A DNA stretch of 64,000 bases from Chondrus crispus (GCF_000350225.1 NW_005178994.1:105658-169657), one strand, 5' to 3'. Counted from the first letter of the stretch, positions 40,534 through 51,656 are shown. The notes: generated by a model not told the origin, from the sequence alone. Numbers and translations: made by a program.

Positions 40534-40765
40534 CTCGTCTTCAGACGGTCTTTGCTGAACTTCTCGCTATGCGAGCACGGCTTGACGGATCGCCTCGTCG
40601 GTTGCGAAACTCCTCAACAACCACTGTACGGCCTCTGGCCAAACGGACACCTTTCCGTGATGGGCCCCGGCCGTCTGAGACACCGAAGTGTACTGTCTCA
40701 AGGCGATGCCGCTTAAAAATTCAGGCAACAGGCGGATCGCTTGCCCCTCGTTTATTTCTTGAGTA

Positions 40766-41884
40766 TCAAACTCTTGAACTAACTTTGCCAAAAAAATCCA
40801 ACACAAGAACCCCGTCCTCTCCTGTGAACGTGTTGTCCTTCTTCACCTTAGGCGGAATATCTCTCCTAATTTTTCGCACGGCGGTCCGCCGGGAACTTGA
40901 CAAATATGTCTGCGGGTTCCGCAAGCGGTACGTTCGGTACGAAAGTAACTTCTTGAAGAGGTAGTTGGTCGGATTCAGCTCCTCCAACTCCTCCCATCGC
41001 GGCCCGCGCCGCGTTTCGACATCTTCGGGCTCCGCGTCCTTGTCTCTCCGCGAGGCGGACGAAGTGACTCCGCCTCGTCTGGAGGAAATTTTCTTGCTTG
41101 ACGAAATTCCGTTTCCGTCTTCTGAACGGCGTTCGGAATCGCCCGAATGGTTGGACGAACCGCCGTTACCATCTTCGGAGGGACTAAGCGACTCCGACTG
41201 TGAGTCGCGGTTCTCCGGATCGTCACTACAGTGACCCTTGCTTGCACGTCGCTTGTCCTTCTTCGAGGGCTTCGACTTGGAACTCCGCTGCCGAGCGGGC
41301 TTGTCCTTCTTCGACAGACAGTCGCCCTCTCTACCCGAAGGAAGCGGCTCGTCGTCCGATCCTTGCGGAGCTTGATCCGCGGCCTGCTCAAGGTCCTTGA
41401 GACGTTGCGCGGCGCGATCGAATCGGTCATCGATGCTTGTTCTAAATTTTCCTAAGGACTCCAAGGCTTGATTCGCGTCGCGCCTCGCGTCCTTGACCGA
41501 AATTTTCAACGAGGCTAGGACCTCCGGCTCCAGACCGTCGGTCGCCTCACCTCGCTCCTTCTCGACGAGATCCACTCGAGCCGACAGCTCTCCTAAAACG
41601 GTGTGGAACTCGGATGCTTGCAACTCTAGTTGCTTCTGGACGAGGGCTAATTCAGCCTCGAGATTTTTCTTCGCTTCTTCGCGAATTTCGCTGCTCATCT
41701 TTTCCAACCTCTCGTCGAGGTCAGTCTTGTCGGCGGCTATCCCCGTAGGGGATTGTTGATCTCCGGGGTCCGTGGCCGTATTGGCCTGGCTCCGGGTGCG
41801 AGGACCTCTCGGGATCCTCGACGCTCGTGCCGATCCGGCTCTGCTCGCCCCGGGACCGACGTCCCCGGGTGCGCTTGTTGACAT
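40766..41884 (-). CDS. Element E gag, N-terminal part (fossil)
   Basis: This 372-residue frame starts at ATG 41884 (MSTSAPGDVGPG). Residues about 50-160 form a long coiled-coil-like stretch (LEKMSSEIREEAKKNLEAEL, LQASEFHTVLGELSARVDLV); a Ser/Lys/Asp-rich stretch follows; the end enters the capsid (YLFKKLLSYRTYRLRNP, FTGEDGVLVLDF). The start codon and leader match element C. Confidence 0.87.
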   Translation of the reverse strand: MSTSAPGDVGPGASRAGSARASRIPRGPRTRSQANTATDPGDQQSPTGIAADKTDLDERLEKMSSEIREEAKKNLEAELALVQKQLELQASEFHTVLGELSARVDLVEKERGEATDGLEPEVLASLKISVKDARRDANQALESLGKFRTSIDDRFDRAAQRLKDLEQAADQAPQGSDDEPLPSGREGDCLSKKDKPARQRSSKSKPSKKDKRRASKGHCSDDPENRDSQSESLSPSEDGNGGSSNHSGDSERRSEDGNGISSSKKISSRRGGVTSSASRRDKDAEPEDVETRRGPRWEELEELNPTNYLFKKLLSYRTYRLRNPQTYLSSSRRTAVRKIRRDIPPKVKKDNTFTGEDGVLVLDFFGKVSSRV

Positions 41885-42007
41885 CGCTCGTACGAGCGGA
41901 CCTACGCAGCAAAAAAGTTACAAACAAAAAGAAAATAAAAAAAGAGTCCGTTACCCAGACCACTTCCTTGTCGTAGACAAAATTTCTAGATCAGGTCTCC
42001 TGCACAG

Positions 42008-42106
42008 TAGACAAATTTCTAGGTCGGGAGACCACTTTTGTAGTGCGTCTCCAGACCTGGACTTTCGTAGGCAAAATTCTAGGTCGGGAGACCACTTTTG
42101 TAGTGC
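42008..42106 (-). repeat. 60-bp tandem duplication of primer site and LTR edge in the element E leader
   Basis: The block TAGRCAAAWTTCTAGG... through the primer-binding-site complement to the LTR edge CACTTTTGTAGTGC occurs at 42008-42046 and 42068-42106, 60 bp apart; a third, degenerate copy starts near 41972. The working primer site next to the LTR is 42077-42094 (minus strand TGGTCTCCCGACCTAGAA), four bases from the LTR. Confidence 0.88.
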
Positions 42107-43149
42107 AATGCGCCTGTCGGGCAGAGACCGCGGTCCGATGGTCCAGCAAAAACAACAACAGCAACAAAAAGAAGAACTGCCGATGGCACAGCGCTACGGA
42201 GTGTCCGACTCTCCCTTCTCCGTTTAAGCGAGCTTGCGACTCGTAGTAGCTCGGATCCCTGATGGGGGGGGGCACAGAGAAATAGCCCGGCCCGAGATCG
42301 GTGTGGTAGAGACTTGCGAAGAGATCTGCTCGACGAGTGTGGGGTGGGGCGCGTACGTAGATACCCCGGTTCCACTGGGTTGTAAGGCCAATGCTCGTTG
42401 AGCTTCTTCGACACCTTGTAACGCGACAACGCCTTCGACGGGGGCGTCGCAACGCAGCCCGACGGGATGAAATGAAAGTAGCAGCGCTACGTCAACCGTG
42501 CCGCCCGATGGCTCAAAACACCTACACCGGTTCGGTCGCAACCGACACCGATGGTACCACCACTGGCTCGTAATACGACGGAGCCCTTCGAGGGAGACGT
42601 CGTTGCAACGGTCTCCGTCGGAAAATGGGTCACAGTAGCAGCGCTACGTCAACTGTGTCGCCCGATGGCTCGAAACACCTACACCGGTTCGGTCGCAACC
42701 GAGGCCGATGGCACCAACACAAAATAAGGGAAAAATAGGTAGAATTAGAGATAGAAAAGGATAGGGAAATAAAGGAAAGAGAAAAGGGAACCCCGAGCGA
42801 TAGAGGATGCCGTAAGCTTAGGTAAAAGGGAGCGTCTTGGTAGAGACGGACTTCGACCAAAGCGACATTCAACTCCGGCAACTCGGGTTGGTTTATTGAC
42901 TTGTTCGGTCAAAGGGCTAAGTTATATAGAGCCCCGCCGGAGCGAGTACAGTAGCTCCCGGCTCTAGATTCTAGATCTAATCTAGTGTCAGCAAAATTAA
43001 TGCCAACTAATTAACTAAATAAAATAAAATAATTAAAAATTAAAACTGTGCAATTATTCACACGTGTGTCCCCCAAACCCGGACTACTTTTCATATCCAA
43101 ATGTTTTCCTTTCTTTTCACCCCCCTTTCCAGGTGCGTATTGCACTACA
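42099..43149 (-). other. 5' LTR of element E
   Basis: A 1051-bp LTR in reverse orientation, nearly identical to 19231-20280. TATATA on the minus strand lies at about 42923-42928. The outer end is followed by TSD CGGAC and the integrase part of element C. Confidence 0.92.
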
Positions 43150-44444
43150 CGGACCGCAGGAGAAACCGTCGACGAAATCGACGACAAAATCCCATGCTTT
43201 ATGGCCGAACCGGCCGAGGGTACAGTGGAGGACGACGACAGTTTTGACGCGTTAGACGACATCCTCGCTCTTGAGGGGGGACCGCCCCTGATCGCCTCGA
43301 TCAATTCCAAGCTGTCACTCCGGAGGAGCTCATTCGCGAGCAAGCCGTCGACCCCTTCTGCAACCGCATCAAGGAAGAAATGGACGCCGGAAAGGTGAGA
43401 ACGTTCAGCATGGAGACCGAGGAACTCGAAGGAACTCTATGCCGTACCGCGGCGGAGTTTGTACAAGTGGTGATTCCACAATCGTTAAGGGACCGCGTCC
43501 TAGGGTTAAGCCATTACGCAAAATTGGCAGGACACCGGGGAGGCAGGAAACTTTACAAGACATTGAGAAGATATTTTTGCTGGCCTACGATGGACCTAGA
43601 CTGCTATGCAGTCGCGAAGAATTGCGCCGCATGTGCGCGGGAAAGGGTGAAGTTAAGAAAAAACACGAAGAAAATGAAGCTGTTCACGCCCAAAGCTCGG
43701 CTGGAGTTTGTCGCCATCGACATCCTCGGCAAGCTAATTACAACTAAGCGAGTAAATCGGTATATTCTCGTGATCAGCGATCGATACTCGAAACTGGTAC
43801 AAACCGTACCGCTGAAGAAGATATCAGCTGCGCACATCGCACAAGCCTTCGTTCACCATTGGGTATTCGTGTACGGACCGCCGGTCAAGCTGCTGTCCGA
43901 CAATGGAACACAGTTCACGGCCCGGTTCTTTCAGTATGTCTGCCGAATTCTCGGCATACGCAATGTGTTCACGACTACGTACCACCCGCAAGCCAACGGC
44001 CAAGTTGATAGGTTTAACCGCACACTGACTTCCGCGTTGCGAAAATACGTTGGAGAGCATCCCAAGGACTGGGACTTATTCAGCGACGCTGTGACGTTCG
44101 GATACAACACGCAAGTTCATCGAACTACGAACATTGCGCCCTTCCAGCTGGTGTTAGCTCGGGTGCCGAGAAGCATTGCGCTACAAGCGCAGCCAACTTT
44201 GGAGAAATTCAGCTCGTCACGAGCATACTACCTGAAATGGCAGTCGTGGTTGGAGAGCCTAATGCGAAGCGCCGATAGGAGTTTGCGGAAGGAACAAGCC
44301 CGGTACAAGCGAAATTTCGACGCACGCCTTCGCAAACCGCAATATGAGATCCCACCGGGGTCCTACGTGTTCCTGCGGAAGGAGCAGGGCACGGCTAGCG
44401 AACAGAAGCACAAGCTCGCGCAAGTCGCTACGGGGCCTTATTAG
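43150..44444 (+). CDS. Element C integrase (fossil)
   Basis: It resumes element C pol right after the E insertion. MAEPAEG at 43201 corresponds to the start of E integrase. The HHCC domain (LAGHRGGRKLYKTLRRYF, CAACARERVKLRK) and core (VAIDILGKLITTKR, LLSDNGTQFTARFF, YHPQANGQVDRFNRTL) are seen. The copy is closely similar to 35139-36950 but more decayed. Confidence 0.87.
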
Positions 44445-44468
44445 GTCAGAAGATCATATCAGCATACG

Positions 44469-45011
44469 GTGGTCATTGCCATTGGCGACCAGGAGGAACG
44501 CGTATCGCGAGATACGGCGGAGTTAGCCCCAAGTCCGATGGACTATGCGCCGGTAACCTGCCTACGTCAAGCGCTACAATTCCTGGGAGAGCCGCAGTTA
44601 AACGAAGAAGGAGGGGAAAACGAGGACGAGGAACGTCCTCACACACGTGCGCCTACGTCAGGGGACCAGGACAATTTAGTTAGTCAAACACCGACAGTGG
44701 AAATGCCGCAAGAACTACGCGAGTCCGGAAATTTCAGAGAGGTGGATGGGTCGGAAGACCTTCAGAAGGGGGAAGGAGACAGTTCGGAGAGAGGGGAGGA
44801 GACGGAAATCACAGAATACGTAATCGACCGGGTCGTCGACCACGATTATCAAGATGGAGATTTGATTCTCAAGGTGAAGTGGTACGGGTATACGCCCGAG
44901 GACGCGACGTGGGAGCCCATTGAGCAATTACCCCGTAGCGCGGCCGTCACGTATTTCCGAAGGAAAAGACTATCCTTGCCCGCACAAGTGTCACGCGCAC
45001 AATCGGGATAG
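44469..45011 (+). CDS. Element C chromodomain tail (fossil)
   Basis: It has a charged linker followed by a chromodomain (EYVIDRVVDHDYQDGDLIL, KVKWYGYTPEDATWEPIE, AVTYFRRKRL). An AATAAA at 45020-45025 just after the gene could be a polyadenylation signal, though this is weak evidence inside a decayed element. Confidence 0.85.
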   Translation: MVIAIGDQEERVSRDTAELAPSPMDYAPVTCLRQALQFLGEPQLNEEGGENEDEERPHTRAPTSGDQDNLVSQTPTVEMPQELRESGNFREVDGSEDLQKGEGDSSERGEETEITEYVIDRVVDHDYQDGDLILKVKWYGYTPEDATWEPIEQLPRSAAVTYFRRKRLSLPAQVSRAQSG

Positions 45012-48000
45012 CCATCGTCAATAAAGTTCGCAGGTTGGAGACAACGGAAGGGTCAGAAATTCGAAGAGGGAACGGACCCGCGAGGTCCGCAAATGGGGGA
45101 TGTGGAATCAAGGGAAGTAAGGCAGTCAGCCCTCCCGGCCGCCCTTATAGGAAGGGACTGACGCGCGACGCGTTTTCAAGAAATCGAAGTGATACTGCAG
45201 GCCCGTATGAGGCATTGAGTACACTCTGTGGTAATTCGTACAAAGGACAAAAGCCCTCCCCGAGGATGGACGCGCCCTGAGAAATGCCGTTGTGACGTGC
45301 TTCCGGAGAAAGCGACCATCCCTGCCGCAGCAAGCGACGCGAAGACTTGCAAGTTGGAGAAGGATGCAGGAAGCCCAAAGAAGTGGGCATGGGAAAAATA
45401 GAAGGGAACTGAATAGAAGGAGAGAATCCCGCAGATGACCAACCCGGCGATGTTCGCCACTCTATGCCACGAGACGTCCTACTGTACGTCCGGATGAAGC
45501 ATCACGTCTACGGGGTACGCACCTGCACCGCCGCCGAGCGCACGTGAAGTGACGTTGACTTCGTGGGACGTAATTTAATCAGAAAAATTGGGTATGTCAG
45601 CAACGAGAGGCCGGATCGAAAAGGCGAATCGAGGGCCGTACGGTAGTCGCCCTTCGAAATTATAATCGAAATTATGGAAAATTTACTGCAAGCTGCAGTG
45701 TGCATGCAGAGTTGTTACCGCTTGCCATGGTCGACGACATCAATACTCTAAGTCGTCCGGAGGCCAAGCCTCACTCGCTCGGATATGAAGTTCATCGTCA
45801 TACTCCCTCCCAACTCATTTGAACACGCTCGACGAGCAAACAAACCCGTCCACATGGACCATTGTCAAACGGACGCCGAAAGCGCAGCCACGCGCATCCC
45901 GGGAAGTTATCCTCCCGCGGCATAAGCAAAACGAGGGCCCCGCGGAATGGCTACAGCCGGCGACCCCTCGCCCCACTACCACGAGGATACTTGACGATCT
46001 ATTCACAAGTTGGCTATCATAAGTCATCTTACCTTTAGTTCTTTGTTTTTATGTTGTTCGTTTTTGTTTAGTTTCGTTTTGTATTTTTTTATGTCAAGGG
46101 CACGACCCCGCACTGGAGACGGTCGGTCAGCGAGTCTGTAAGGACTAGAAGTGGGCTACCGTCGCGCTACAAGGAAGAGGACACCGCCCCCGTTTGCTTT
46201 ATTTCTTCAAAAGGAGAAGGACCCGACAACGTCCCGTACCTACGGTGGACTCAGGGCCTGATACACTCCTTCCCAGTTCGCTACGTTCAAAAGGATCGGT
46301 CTCCGACAGCGGGATTGTATCCCACAAGAAAGCCCGATCTCGACGAAATCAAAAGAAAAATGAGTGACCCTCGTCAAGGGGATCGAAGACATCGCTACGT
46401 AATGATGTGGAAACGGAGGATTTTGCGATCTAGAAGAAGGTCACCGCAGATGTTCTCGTCAAGGCAGTAGCCCCCGAAGTATTGAGGGTATCACCTGTGC
46501 TGTGTTAACCAGGAGCCCTGGCGCGGACAATAAAAGGGAAAGGCAAACGCACTCACAGGAACCCACAGTGGCCATGGACGAACCGTGTCACTAGGACACC
46601 ATAGCGAGAAGGACCTAGTTACAACTTACTATGATCCCCCTCTGTCTCCACCCGACCTCCGTAACAAGAACGGAAAGAAAAATTATATATATATCTCTAT
46701 ATATACTGGGACGATTGGTACTCGTGAGACCTGCTGCCAACTGTTCCTCGGATCTAACAAGCAAGGGAGCTCGCACAAGATAGAACGATGGTTCGCGGAA
46801 CCGACGAATGGAACAACTACGGCGAAGCCAGATCGCGTGTACTTCGTACAATACTATGTAGCGTGTGGTTGATTCCCTGAACAACGCGACAAAAGGGTCG
46901 CCGGACTGTCGTCCAAAGCACGATCAGCTGTATTGAACGGAACGAATTGATATCGCAACACCCGAAGGACTCAGTGACACGCCCACGGCGTTTTCGATAC
47001 GCCGTATCAACACGGAAGGTGGAAAAGGAAGCTCAAGAAAAATTCCACGAGGTCTGTGTGTCATTCCAGGAAGAGGTCGAAGTGAGGCCGTCGGCCTATA
47101 TCGTAGAGACCCTACAGTAGGACTCAAGCGTGTTGACGGTCCGGATGAATGTGCTCGACCAGAGGGGTCGAGTACGTCGAAGACGATGACCCACAGTTAA
47201 TTATTGACATCACTTGTTCACTGCAAAGGAGGGGTTACGCGGAGCAACGACACCGAGCCACGATCTCGGACGACCAAACTGCGCTAGAACGACGCACCCG
47301 GTAGTCGCGTCCCTCATCTATGGACGTCGTCCACGGGACAGTGCTGTACCGTGTTGAAAGGAAAAAATATTTCAACCGCAATGTGAGTGACCTCACACAC
47401 CCATCTCAGGCCATTGAAGCACATTTCGAGCTGGTCGTCGCTCTGAAAAGAGCATCTGAAGGGGACGTCGATTTTTAATATTATACGGGAACGCGAACCC
47501 AACACGGGCGACGAAGGCGTCTCGTGACGCTCGACACGAACGTCAATTTTTGGAGGATGTAAGCCGAGTTATGGAAGAAGTCAAACACCAGGCTTACTTC
47601 CCCGTCATCGGAGAAACGGCCCTGCCTCTCGACGAGGGTCAAGCGTAACTGCCAAAGAGGTTTCCCTTCTATGATGCTCCCGTCAGGAGAGACGCCGCGA
47701 GATTCGCCAAGTTACGAATAAACGATCGTTTTTTCCGTCGACCACGTGCAGAGCTCCGTTTTTACGGCTGTGACAAACCGCGGATTTTCCACTTCTAATT
47801 ACAAGGGATAGAGGCAGACCCGAAGTCATCTTGTCAAAACCAAGGACACCTTACGACCGGTATCGGGAAACTGATCGTGGACATCGTCAAGACCGCACAT
47901 CCACCGTCCTAAAGGACAAGTACTCACACTGACAGGATCATGCGCTTCTTGGTACAAAAAACACACGTGCGAAACAATGGAATTGCCTCACTTTGTAGGG

Positions 48001-48948
48001 ACTCTACGTGTTCTGGGAACGTGCGAAGGGGACCAGCACCAAGTGTTCCTGGTGACGCGAGGGAACTGTAACCAAACCTAAAAGCAGGTTGATTTGGCAG
48101 TTTGGGAGGTGACAGCGCAACGAATGTTGCAGGGGCCCCATCGGGTGTTCGACGCAGATCGAAGACGACGATCAATTCTTGCACCTACCATCCCAAGGAG
48201 AAAGAAAAATGGCACGGGAAGCTGACGCAAGGAAATGCACAACGTCACCAGCAAACAAAAAGTGGGCTTTGCGAAGGAAGAGGAGGTTCATACGGGGTAA
48301 GAAAAAAAATGATGAGCTTTTTAGCCCAACACCCGACGAAGGGTAGGGTGATCATCGAGGAACTGTACAAGGTATGCGAAGGTCAGTAGTGGCGACAATC
48401 TTTCATGATTTTTTAGGGACGTCAATGTTGGACACAGTAATGTGCCACGCACGGGCAAGGGGACAAGCTATTTTTTGGCTTTATCCATGACCGATCCGCT
48501 CTGTGAGAGCAGGTCAAGGGAGTTTCGAGGAAACACCCCCAAGGAAAAGACCACTGTCTTCATGACTCAAGCGCATGCGGACAGACCACGTGAGGCGAAA
48601 TTGTCCGAATAAGCGGATCGCTTCCGAGACTCAAGGAGAGCCAGTAGTTCTGCGATGAGGGATCCAAACGGACCAAGGAGCAACTGAGGTTGCGAACATT
48701 GGTGTTGTACTGGGGACGACTAAGGCAAAAGGGGAGAAGACGTCTAGAAAAAATTGTCTGGGACCGCCACGCCCCGGCCGAAATGCAAGATGAGGTCATA
48801 AAAGAGGAGGTAACCTGAGACCAGGGGGGTACGCAGGTGATTCATTTTATTGGCTAAAAGCTACCGGATGACGTCGATAATCTGACGTCACTCCCAAAGG
48901 GGTAATAATCCGAGAACTGATCATGGGGAAGTCGCTCTAAGCGGCAGG
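45012..48948. other. Long spacer of element C, no gene recognised
   Basis: Nearly 4 kb between pol and the antisense frame. Short frames only, none with a domain I know. A T-rich tract at 46030-46095 and a TATA-rich run at 46684-46706 stand out. Extra spacer of this size before the 3' LTR is known in some large Ty3/gypsy lineages. Confidence 0.6.
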
Positions 48949-49656
48949 TCAGTCGGACGGCTCACCCAAGGATTTTTTCTTCCGGAGTGAGGTAACGAGT
49001 CGAGCAAGGACTCGCAGATCATCGAGGGAAGCCCCTTGGAGAGCTTCGCCTTTGATGCCATGAGCGCGGAGCAATGTGCAGTAGATGCCAATGGCGTCGT
49101 CGCTCTTTTTGGGAACTAATGGGGATGGTGGGGAAGACAACACTTCCCTAACCGACAGAGTTTCGGTATGCCCTGCCAAGAGGATATCGGCAGCAGGAGG
49201 AGGAGGAGCAGGGGCTGCAAGGAGAGGGGAATCTGGAGCAGACGGTCGTGGACAAACGTCGTCTGCACGGGGATCTATGGCTCGTTGGGGAGCCACGTTA
49301 GGGGTTCGAACTTGGTTGCCGAATTGGCGACTGAGGCGCGCTTCGGACGGAGAGCACAAGGTGGATGTCCAAGGGTTGAACCAGACGAAGTCACCCGCCG
49401 CACTGTGACTTCGTCCGGGAGAAAAGGGCGTCGCTTCGCGAAGGATCGGGATGAGTTGATAGGGGGAACAACATCCCAGTCGACCTGATTTATCTTTTCG
49501 AGTAAGGAGTGCAGTTCGAAGTCGGTGTCCGCTCCGTCCAAGGGCACGGTATAGTCCAAAAGGCACATAAACTCGACGAGCTTTGGAGGAAGATACCACA
49601 GCCGCCAATAATCGTACGCCTCCCAGAGCAAGGTGGCGGCTACCTTCACGCACCAT
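48949..49656 (-). CDS. Antisense reading frame of element C, C-terminal segment (aORF-C)
   Basis: This is an open segment of about 235 residues on the strand opposite to element C pol. It contains AGDFVWFNPWTSTLC, similar to RPDFVWFSWNQRC in aORF-A, an Ala/Pro-rich stretch (APAPPPPAADILLAG), and a hydrophilic end (LDDLRVLARLVTSLRKKKS). No known family. It lies 90 bp downstream of the N-terminal segment. The copy is decayed, so boundaries are uncertain. Confidence 0.5.
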   Translation of the reverse strand: MVREGSRHLALGGVRLLAAVVSSSKARRVYVPFGLYRALGRSGHRLRTALLTRKDKSGRLGCCSPYQLIPILREATPFSPGRSHSAAGDFVWFNPWTSTLCSPSEARLSRQFGNQVRTPNVAPQRAIDPRADDVCPRPSAPDSPLLAAPAPPPPAADILLAGHTETLSVREVLSSPPSPLVPKKSDDAIGIYCTLLRAHGIKGEALQGASLDDLRVLARLVTSLRKKKSLGEPSD

Positions 49657-49748
49657 TCCGTCAAAAAGACAACCGACAACCCGTGACGAGGATCAGTGAG
49701 ATGGCTTCCAAAGTAGGTAAGGATGGGACCGAGTTCTGCCCAAAATCC

Positions 49749-50609
49749 TTAGCAGACCTCAAATTGTTCCCACCATGAGGGGAGTTGCTGGTACCGGTTG
49801 GGGTAGTGTGACCGAGCAATTTCCCCCGCCTCTACCATTTGGTAAGCTAGGAAGTATCCTGTGTCCGATCTCATCTTACGCTCGAGTCGGACAGTATGCT
49901 GGAAGAAGGGGATGTTCCCACGGTTCATATGTCGCAAATTGAAGGGGAGGATTGCGCGTGTGTATGACACGGCATCGTTAGTCACCATCAGTTGGTTATG
50001 CCACAGGCGGTCCGCCTCGAGCACGGAGTCACCCCGTGTCCAGCTGAGGAGGTTGTCAAGGTAATCACGCTCCCCCTCCGTACGAAATTTACACGTGCCG
50101 CATCCGAAGGACGAAGGAATGAGGGCATCGGATAGGGATAGGTCGAGACGGCCGAGGACGGCTTCCATGAACCGCAGGAATAGGCCCTGGCGGCCACGAG
50201 GGGAGGAATGGCGCAGGATAGAAGGGGGAATGGCGATACGGGCACGCCAATCGTAGGAGGAAATGGCTTGAAGGGGAAGGTTACCCGGCAGCATCCCCGC
50301 ACCGTCGGCAAAGACGCGCTCGATGCTACCGACGTCGCGCACGTCTATGGCGGAAAACCAAGGAGCGGAGGCGTACAGTAAGGGATAGTCGCGCATGGAT
50401 TTACCTTGGAGCTCGGCTAGTGAGGGGTATCGACGAGGGGTTGATGAAGGATGGATACCGGGATGGAAGGCCGGTTCAGGAATGTTGGTGTCCGGGGGAA
50501 GTCGGGGTATGGAGGGAAGGTCGCGAAGAATGGAAGGCGTGTATGAGAAGCCCACACCGCGGCGACCGCGGGTGGTAGGTCCGGCAGTGGGATCTGATGA
50601 GGGAAACAT
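49749..50609 (-). CDS. Antisense reading frame of element C, N-terminal segment (aORF-C)
   Basis: An open frame of about 287 residues running away from the 3' LTR, opposite to pol. The ATG at 50609 (MFPSSDPT) is chosen because it is shared with aORF-E; openness extends further up to 50699. Conserved blocks: GRRGVGFSYTPSI, SLAELQGKSMRDYPLLYA, APWFSAIDVRDVGSI, FADGAGMLPGNLPLQAIS, then FGCGTCKFRTEGERDYLDNL and YFLAYQMVEAGEIARSHYP. It is Trp/Tyr/His-rich towards the end, globular-looking, with no transmembrane stretch. I do not recognise the family. Confidence 0.6.
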   Translation of the reverse strand: MFPSSDPTAGPTTRGRRGVGFSYTPSILRDLPSIPRLPPDTNIPEPAFHPGIHPSSTPRRYPSLAELQGKSMRDYPLLYASAPWFSAIDVRDVGSIERVFADGAGMLPGNLPLQAISSYDWRARIAIPPSILRHSSPRGRQGLFLRFMEAVLGRLDLSLSDALIPSSFGCGTCKFRTEGERDYLDNLLSWTRGDSVLEADRLWHNQLMVTNDAVSYTRAILPFNLRHMNRGNIPFFQHTVRLERKMRSDTGYFLAYQMVEAGEIARSHYPNRYQQLPSWWEQFEVC

Positions 50610-50719
50610 GGAGATCGTCTTACTCTCACGCATGCGGCGACCGACGGTTGGAAGAAAAAGGAAAAAGTTGGGAAGCAAGGGAGTGAAGCCGCTGCGCAAG
50701 AGCGATCAGAAGGGGGATA

Positions 50720-51656
50720 TGTAGTGCAATACCCGGCCTGGAAAAGGGACATCAGGGGGGTACTGTAGTCCGGATTGGGAGACTTCAGTGTGATTCATTT
50801 CACACTATTATTTTAATTATTTATTTTAATTTAGTTACAAATTAATTATCTAACATTAGATTAGATTGAGGATCTAGCGCCGAGAGCTACTGTAGTGGCT
50901 CCGGCGGGGCGATATATACCTTAGCCCTCTGGCTCAAGAGTCAGTAAAGGTAACCCGAGTTGCCAGAGTTTGATATCGCCTTGGTCGAAGTCCGTCTTTT
51001 ACAAGACATTCCCTTTTACTCTAGCCTACGGTATCCTCTGCGCTCGGGGGTCCCCTTTTTCCTTATCAATTTTCCTTTACTTCCCTATCCTAATTTCCCT
51101 TAATCTTGAGTTGGTCCCACCTTGTAGGATTGCGATCCGCAACGTGACGTCATTAGCCATCGGGCCTCTGTGTTGGTGCACCAGTGGTGCTTTTCTCAGC
51201 GTTGGTTCCATCGGAATCTGGTTGCGACCGATCCGGTGTCGGTACTTTGCCATAGGGCAGTACGACGGCGTAGCGCTGCTACGTTTTCTTCTTTCCCGAC
51301 GGGCTACGTTGCGACGTCCCCGTCGAAGACCTTATCAAGGGTATAAGGTGTACAAGGCGCTCTTCGAGCATTGGATTTACGACCCATCGGACCAGGTTTA
51401 CTTAGACACCCCTCCGAACTCGTCGAGCAGTTGCCTTTACAAGTCTCTACCACCATTTACCGATCCCGGGCTGGGCCCTTCTCTTTGCCCCCCCACCAGG
51501 GATCCGAGCTACTGCGGGCCGCAAACCCGCTTAAAGAGGACAGGGAGCTTCGAACACTCCGTAGCGCTGTGCCGTTGGCAGTTGTTGTTTTTGTTGTTGT
51601 TGTTTGTGTTGGACCGTCGGACCTTGGTCTCTGCCTGACAGGCGAATTGCACTACA
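50720..51656 (+). other. 3' LTR of element C
   Basis: A 937-bp LTR pairing with 13274-14211. It is preceded by the purine-rich tract CAGAAGGGGGATA. The TATA run is at about 50912-50918. TSD AAGCG follows at 51657-51661. Confidence 0.92.

Larger units (their letters stand above)
19231..43149 (-). mobile_element. Ty3/gypsy element E (with element D nested inside)
   Basis: LTRs at 42099-43149 (5') and 19231-20280 (3') with perfect TSD CGGAC (19226-19230, 43150-43154) bound an element in reverse orientation inside element C. Gag 41884-39577, pol 39419-36963 and integrase/chromodomain 36950-35139 are mostly open; a spacer interrupted by element D and an antisense frame (20391-20867) follow. About seven substitutions were counted by eye between the 1050-bp LTRs (about 0.7%), so it is young. 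Few breaks are apparent. Confidence 0.92.
13274..51656 (+). mobile_element. Ty3/gypsy element C (with element E nested inside)
   Basis: LTRs at 13274-14211 and 50720-51656 belong together because both outer flanks carry AAGCG (13269-13273, 51657-51661) and element B continues across the site. Internal order: primer site, gag, protease, RT/RNase H, [element E], integrase, chromodomain, long spacer, antisense frame on the minus strand, polypurine tract. The LTRs differ by roughly 20 positions in 937 bp by eye, about 2%. It is broken at a number of places. It is the same family as E. Confidence 0.9.
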
